Source: an uncultured Austwickia sp.
GTDB lineage: Bacteria; Actinomycetota; Actinomycetes; Actinomycetales; Dermatophilaceae
NCBI GenBank assembly: GCA_934678955.1
Contig: CAKUSI010000044.1
Location: forward strand, 1 to 17,594
Direction of reading: 5' to 3'
DNA length: 17,594 bases
Both the position numbers and the translations under genes were made by a program. The notes beneath the pieces were generated by a model, which saw only the letters and a list, made by a program, of their open reading frames with translations, was not told the DNA's origin and did not search any database. This document shows, one piece after another, positions 14,926-17,594 of the stretch; positions within the stretch are counted from its first letter, which is position 1, and each line of letters begins with the position of its first letter.

Positions 14926-16116
14926 GTGGCAGGGGGGCGATGGCGGACCGCGGCGCGAATAGCTGCCGCGGCCACGGGAATCGGCTGGGTCGCGTCGGCA
15001 GGCTGCGTCGGGCTCGCCGCTTACGTACTGCGCCGGCTCACCTCCCCCGAGGAACGGGCCGACGACGTGCTCGTCCATGAGGTCCGTGGCCCGGATGCAC
15101 ACGGAGCCCCGGCGGTCGTGCTGACGGCCACCGAGGAGACGATCGCCCCCGGTCGCTACGGACTGTGGCTGCTCGGGGGGTCGGGACATGCGCGCCTCGG
15201 GGACGTCCTGGCCGTCGACGAGGCCGCAGGTCGGGTGACCAGAGAACTGCTGGGGGTGGATGCCGGGAGGCTGGACGTGGGGCCCGCCCGCTGGAACATC
15301 TACCACCACGGCGCACCTCCCGACGTCTCGCTCGGGCTGTCCTACGAAAGCGTCAGCTTCCCCGGGGAATTGGGCGACTACCCGGGGTGGTGGGTACCCG
15401 GCGACCCTGACGGGCCGTTGGCGGAGCTGGATCGCTGCGCCATCCTGGTGCACGGCCGCGGCGCCCAGCTCCATGAGTGCCTGCGCGGTGTCATCGTCAC
15501 GGCGCGCCTCGGCCTGTCCACCCTGGTCTGCGGCTACCGGAACGATGCCGGAGCCCCGGCCAGCCCGGACGGGCGGTATGGGCTCGGCCTCTCGGAGTGG
15601 AAAGACGTGGACGCAGCCATGGACTATGCGCTGCGTCGCGGCTGCACCGACTTCGACCTGATCGGCTGGTCGATGGGCGGAGCGACCGTCCTGCAGGCCA
15701 CGACCCGCTCGCGGCACGCCCACCGAGTGCGCCACGTGGTCCTGGACGCGCCGGTGATCGACTGGGCCGACGTCCTCGCGCACCACGTGACGCTCGGCCG
15801 CATCCCTGTCGCGATCGCCCGGCTGGCCCCGCACGTCCTGAGGTCGCGCGCCGCCGGCCGCCTGGTCGGCGTCGAGGGCCCGGTGGACCTGGCCCGGGCC
15901 GACTGGGTCGCGCGGAGCGACGAACTGCGCCACCCGATCCTGCTGATCCACTCGTTGGACGACGAGTTCGTCCCCGTCGGCCCGTCGCTCGACCTCGCCG
16001 CTGAGAGGCCCGACCTCGTCACGATGGAGCGGTGGACGCAGGCTCGCCACACCCAGGAATGGAATGTCGACCCGCGACGATGGGAGGACCTTGTCGCCGA
16101 ATACCTCTTGGGCTAG
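14926..16116 (+). CDS. Membrane-anchored alpha/beta-hydrolase
   Basis: A 396-residue protein with an N-terminal hydrophobic segment (about residues 9-35) followed by a positively charged RR, probably a membrane anchor. A catalytic domain occupies about 165-396. The nucleophile elbow is GWSMGG with Ser249; the acid is Asp345 or Asp346 in HSLDDEFVP; the base is His375 in ARHTQEWN. HGRGAQ near residue 176 matches the oxyanion strand. Residues 45-160 form an extra N-terminal domain I do not recognise. The substrate is unknown. The GTG start at 14926 lacks a Shine-Dalgarno; CACGAT ends 6 bases upstream and may be a leaderless -10. Confidence 0.8.
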   Translation: MAGGRWRTAARIAAAATGIGWVASAGCVGLAAYVLRRLTSPEERADDVLVHEVRGPDAHGAPAVVLTATEETIAPGRYGLWLLGGSGHARLGDVLAVDEAAGRVTRELLGVDAGRLDVGPARWNIYHHGAPPDVSLGLSYESVSFPGELGDYPGWWVPGDPDGPLAELDRCAILVHGRGAQLHECLRGVIVTARLGLSTLVCGYRNDAGAPASPDGRYGLGLSEWKDVDAAMDYALRRGCTDFDLIGWSMGGATVLQATTRSRHAHRVRHVVLDAPVIDWADVLAHHVTLGRIPVAIARLAPHVLRSRAAGRLVGVEGPVDLARADWVARSDELRHPILLIHSLDDEFVPVGPSLDLAAERPDLVTMERWTQARHTQEWNVDPRRWEDLVAEYLLG

Positions 16117-16288
16117 GATTTCGCTCTTGTCATCGGTGAACCACAGCGACTGATTGCCATAGATGGTCGTTTCCAACAGGGAGTCGATAACCACCAACTT
16201 TCCTGCGAGGCGCCGCCCAACGTGGGCCGTCGGTCGCGCAATCGGATGCGACAGGTGTCGGTCGGGCCCTGCGGTGCAAAGATGTCCC
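16117..16288. other. AT-richer intergenic segment
   Basis: The gap between the hydrolase and kinase genes falls to 50% GC at 16141-16200, far below its neighbours. The minus strand is open through it with protein-like sequence (KLVVIDSLLETTIYGNQSLW) but has no credible start-stop pair. It may be a promoter region, a gene remnant or acquired DNA. Confidence 0.4.
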
Positions 16289-17404
16289 ATGGGCAAAAAG
16301 AAGAAGAAGGGCAAGCAGAACGGCGATGACGGTTCGCCTGCCGCCGATCTTGAGGCCGTGACCGATGCGCCGGAGCCGCCTCTCGCTGCGTCCGATCGAC
16401 CTAAGAAGGGCAAGGGCAAGGGCAAGGGGAAGGCCGGCAAGGGGACCGACCCCGCGGAGCAGGCAGTCAACGTCCCCGACGTTGACGTGTCGCCGCCCGA
16501 GGTGGTCGAGGAGGCACCGCACGAGACGCCGGGCGCAGCCACGAAGGGTGCCTCCGCGTCGGAGGATCTGACCGAGGCGATCCGCGAGGCGCTTCGCATG
16601 CGACCGGGCTTGCAGCTGGCCGATATCGATCCGTCCGGTACCCCGGCCTTCGACGGAGGCAAGAAGGACGCCGAGGCCGTGATGGCCGACCGGGCCGAGG
16701 AGATCGCCGACTGGCAAGAGCGCCTCTTCGCCGAGTCGAAGGGTGGCGGCACCCGAAGCCTGCTGCTCGTCGTGCAGGGGATGGACACGTCCGGCAAAGG
16801 CGGGATCATGCGCCACGTCGTCGGGCTGATGGATCCGCAGGGCGTCGACATCACCGCGTTCAAGGCGCCCACCAGGGAGGAGCGCTCGCACCCCTTCCTC
16901 TGGCGCATTCGGAGGGCGTTGCCCGCCCCCGGCAAGGTGGGGGTCTTCGACCGGTCCCAGTACGAGGACGTACTGATCGTGCGCGTGCGCAACCTCGTGC
17001 CGAGTTCCACCTGGAGTCGACGCTACGGGCAGATCAACACGTTCGAGCGGACCCTGTCACGGCAGGGCACCTCGATCGTCAAGGTGATGCTGCACATCAG
17101 CAGCGAGGAGCAGAAGGAGCGGCTCGGCGAGCGGCTCGCTCGACCGGACAAGTACTGGAAGTTCAACCCGGGCGACATCGACGAGCGCGCTCACTGGGAC
17201 GACTACCAGGTCGCCTACCAGGCCGTGCTGGAGCGTACGAGCACGGACCACGCGCCCTGGTATGTCGTACCGGCGAACGAGAAGTGGTACGCGCGCCTGG
17301 CCGTGCAACACCTTCTGCTGGGGGAGCTGCGCGCCATGAACCCGCAGTGGCCGGCGGCGACCTTCGACGTCGCCGAGCAGCAGGCCCGACTCGCGGCCAC
17401 CTGA
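16289..17404 (+). CDS. ppk2: PPK2-family polyphosphate kinase with Lys-rich N-terminal extension
   Basis: PPK2 enzymes transfer phosphate between polyphosphate and nucleoside mono- or diphosphates. Residues about 95-371 are the PPK2 domain: Walker A GMDTSGKG (164-171), FKAPTREE, Walker B FDRSQYEDVL (Asp221), a lid region with RRYGQINTFERTL, KVMLHISSEEQKERL, and KYWKFNPGDIDERAHWDDY. The first 94 residues are unusual: MGKKKKKGKQ, then a KGKGKGKGKAGKG tract encoded by AAGGGC hexamers (16406-16429), then an acidic stretch. This tail may bind polyphosphate or nucleic acid (inference). The ATG at 16289 is chosen because the Lys-rich start follows it; the upstream frame is low quality. An inverted-repeat terminator follows 24 bases after the stop. 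Confidence 0.92.
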   Translation: MGKKKKKGKQNGDDGSPAADLEAVTDAPEPPLAASDRPKKGKGKGKGKAGKGTDPAEQAVNVPDVDVSPPEVVEEAPHETPGAATKGASASEDLTEAIREALRMRPGLQLADIDPSGTPAFDGGKKDAEAVMADRAEEIADWQERLFAESKGGGTRSLLLVVQGMDTSGKGGIMRHVVGLMDPQGVDITAFKAPTREERSHPFLWRIRRALPAPGKVGVFDRSQYEDVLIVRVRNLVPSSTWSRRYGQINTFERTLSRQGTSIVKVMLHISSEEQKERLGERLARPDKYWKFNPGDIDERAHWDDYQVAYQAVLERTSTDHAPWYVVPANEKWYARLAVQHLLLGELRAMNPQWPAATFDVAEQQARLAAT

Positions 17405-17428
17405 TCGTCGCCCGCCGCGTCAGCGTCA

Positions 17429-17461
17429 GGGCCGGCCGGATCGTCACGACCCGGCCGGCCC
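17429..17461. terminator. Strong GC hairpin terminator after ppk2
   Basis: Arms GGGCCGGCCGG (17429-17439) and CCGGCCGGCCC (17451-17461) pair perfectly over 11 bases around an 11-base loop. It lies between the ppk2 stop and the stop of a converging partial gene, so it likely serves both. Confidence 0.8.
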
Positions 17462-17485
17462 GATGCCGACCGCGGGGAGGGACAG

Positions 17486-17594
17486 CTATGCCTTGGCCGG
17501 CTTCGCGTCGCCCTGCGCGGCCTCGTGTGTCGCGCGGTGAGGCCGCTCGGCCCCGCTCGATCCGGGGGCGCCGGGCAGGTCCGCGGACGTCGAG
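17486..17594 (-). CDS. C-terminal tail of a partial gene
   Basis: The minus strand is open from the window edge to a TAG at 17488-17486. It encodes about 35 residues ending in AAQGDAKPAKA, with G/C-ending codons. The Ala/Lys/Pro-rich, low-complexity end is typical of an actinobacterial protein's disordered C-terminus. The product cannot be named. The terminator hairpin just beyond its stop supports a real gene end. Confidence 0.45.
   Translation of the reverse strand, partial: STSADLPGAPGSSGAERPHRATHEAAQGDAKPAKA

Noticed and set aside
12409..17010. A 1533-codon open frame on the minus strand
   Set aside because: It runs antisense or out of frame through eamA, ligC, the hydrolase and ppk2, with Arg/Gly/Pro-rich shadow sequence typical of high-GC DNA.
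1..17594. tRNA or rRNA genes
   Set aside because: I found no cloverleaf-like segment or rRNA signature in the noncoding gaps.

Overview
The window is chromosomal DNA of a high-GC actinobacterium, roughly 70% GC in its coding parts. The evidence is the strong G/C third-position bias, frequent GTG starts, an actinobacterial-type coproheme decarboxylase, a DUF3000 gene, an HTH-MurA fusion, and a Prim-PolC/LigC repair pair like that of mycobacteria. The family cannot be fixed from the sequence alone; a Micrococcales or Propionibacteriales member is a guess.

Layout: (1) 1-664: an unrecognised 135-residue protein gene followed by imperfect 24-27 bp repeats. (2) 665-2194 (-): a MurA-type enolpyruvyl transferase with an N-terminal XRE helix-turn-helix, with a 12-bp palindrome just upstream of its start. 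(3) 2195-2676: noncoding, rich in palindromes and repeats. (4) 2677-6020 (-): a fadA-fadB beta-oxidation operon with overlapping stop and start, preceded by three 13-bp direct repeats and a compound inverted-repeat operator. (5) 6181-8337 (-): a DUF3000 gene and an RNase D/HRDC gene. (6) 8490-10447 (+): hemE and hemQ/chdC of the coproporphyrin-dependent heme pathway. (7) 10472-10891 (-): msrB. (8) 11040-14888: a Prim-PolC-type polymerase (+) facing an EamA transporter and LigC ATP-dependent DNA ligase (-). (9) 14926-17404 (+): a membrane-anchored alpha/beta hydrolase and a PPK2-family polyphosphate kinase with a lysine-rich N-terminal extension, then a strong terminator and the tail of a converging gene.

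The most interesting feature lies between the polymerase and the transporter. A 661-bp, lower-GC cassette (12164-12824) is flanked by a direct repeat of about 133 bp (12031-12163 and 12825-12957, 127/133 identical). The repeat is the 3' end of the polymerase gene plus the overlapping 3' end of the transporter gene, so the insertion left both genes intact and a dead 3' remnant of each at the far edge. The cassette carries two small genes sharing an ATGA stop/start: a 76-residue protein with a HicA-like layout and a Cys/His cluster, and an unrecognised 104-residue partner. There is no transposase, integrase or terminal inverted repeat. This looks like a small toxin-antitoxin-like or defence-like cassette acquired at a gene-end-preserving site.

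The remaining genes are housekeeping: cell wall precursor synthesis, fatty-acid oxidation, RNA processing, heme synthesis, methionine sulfoxide repair, DNA gap or break repair, and polyphosphate metabolism. Several appear to be transcribed without a 5' leader.
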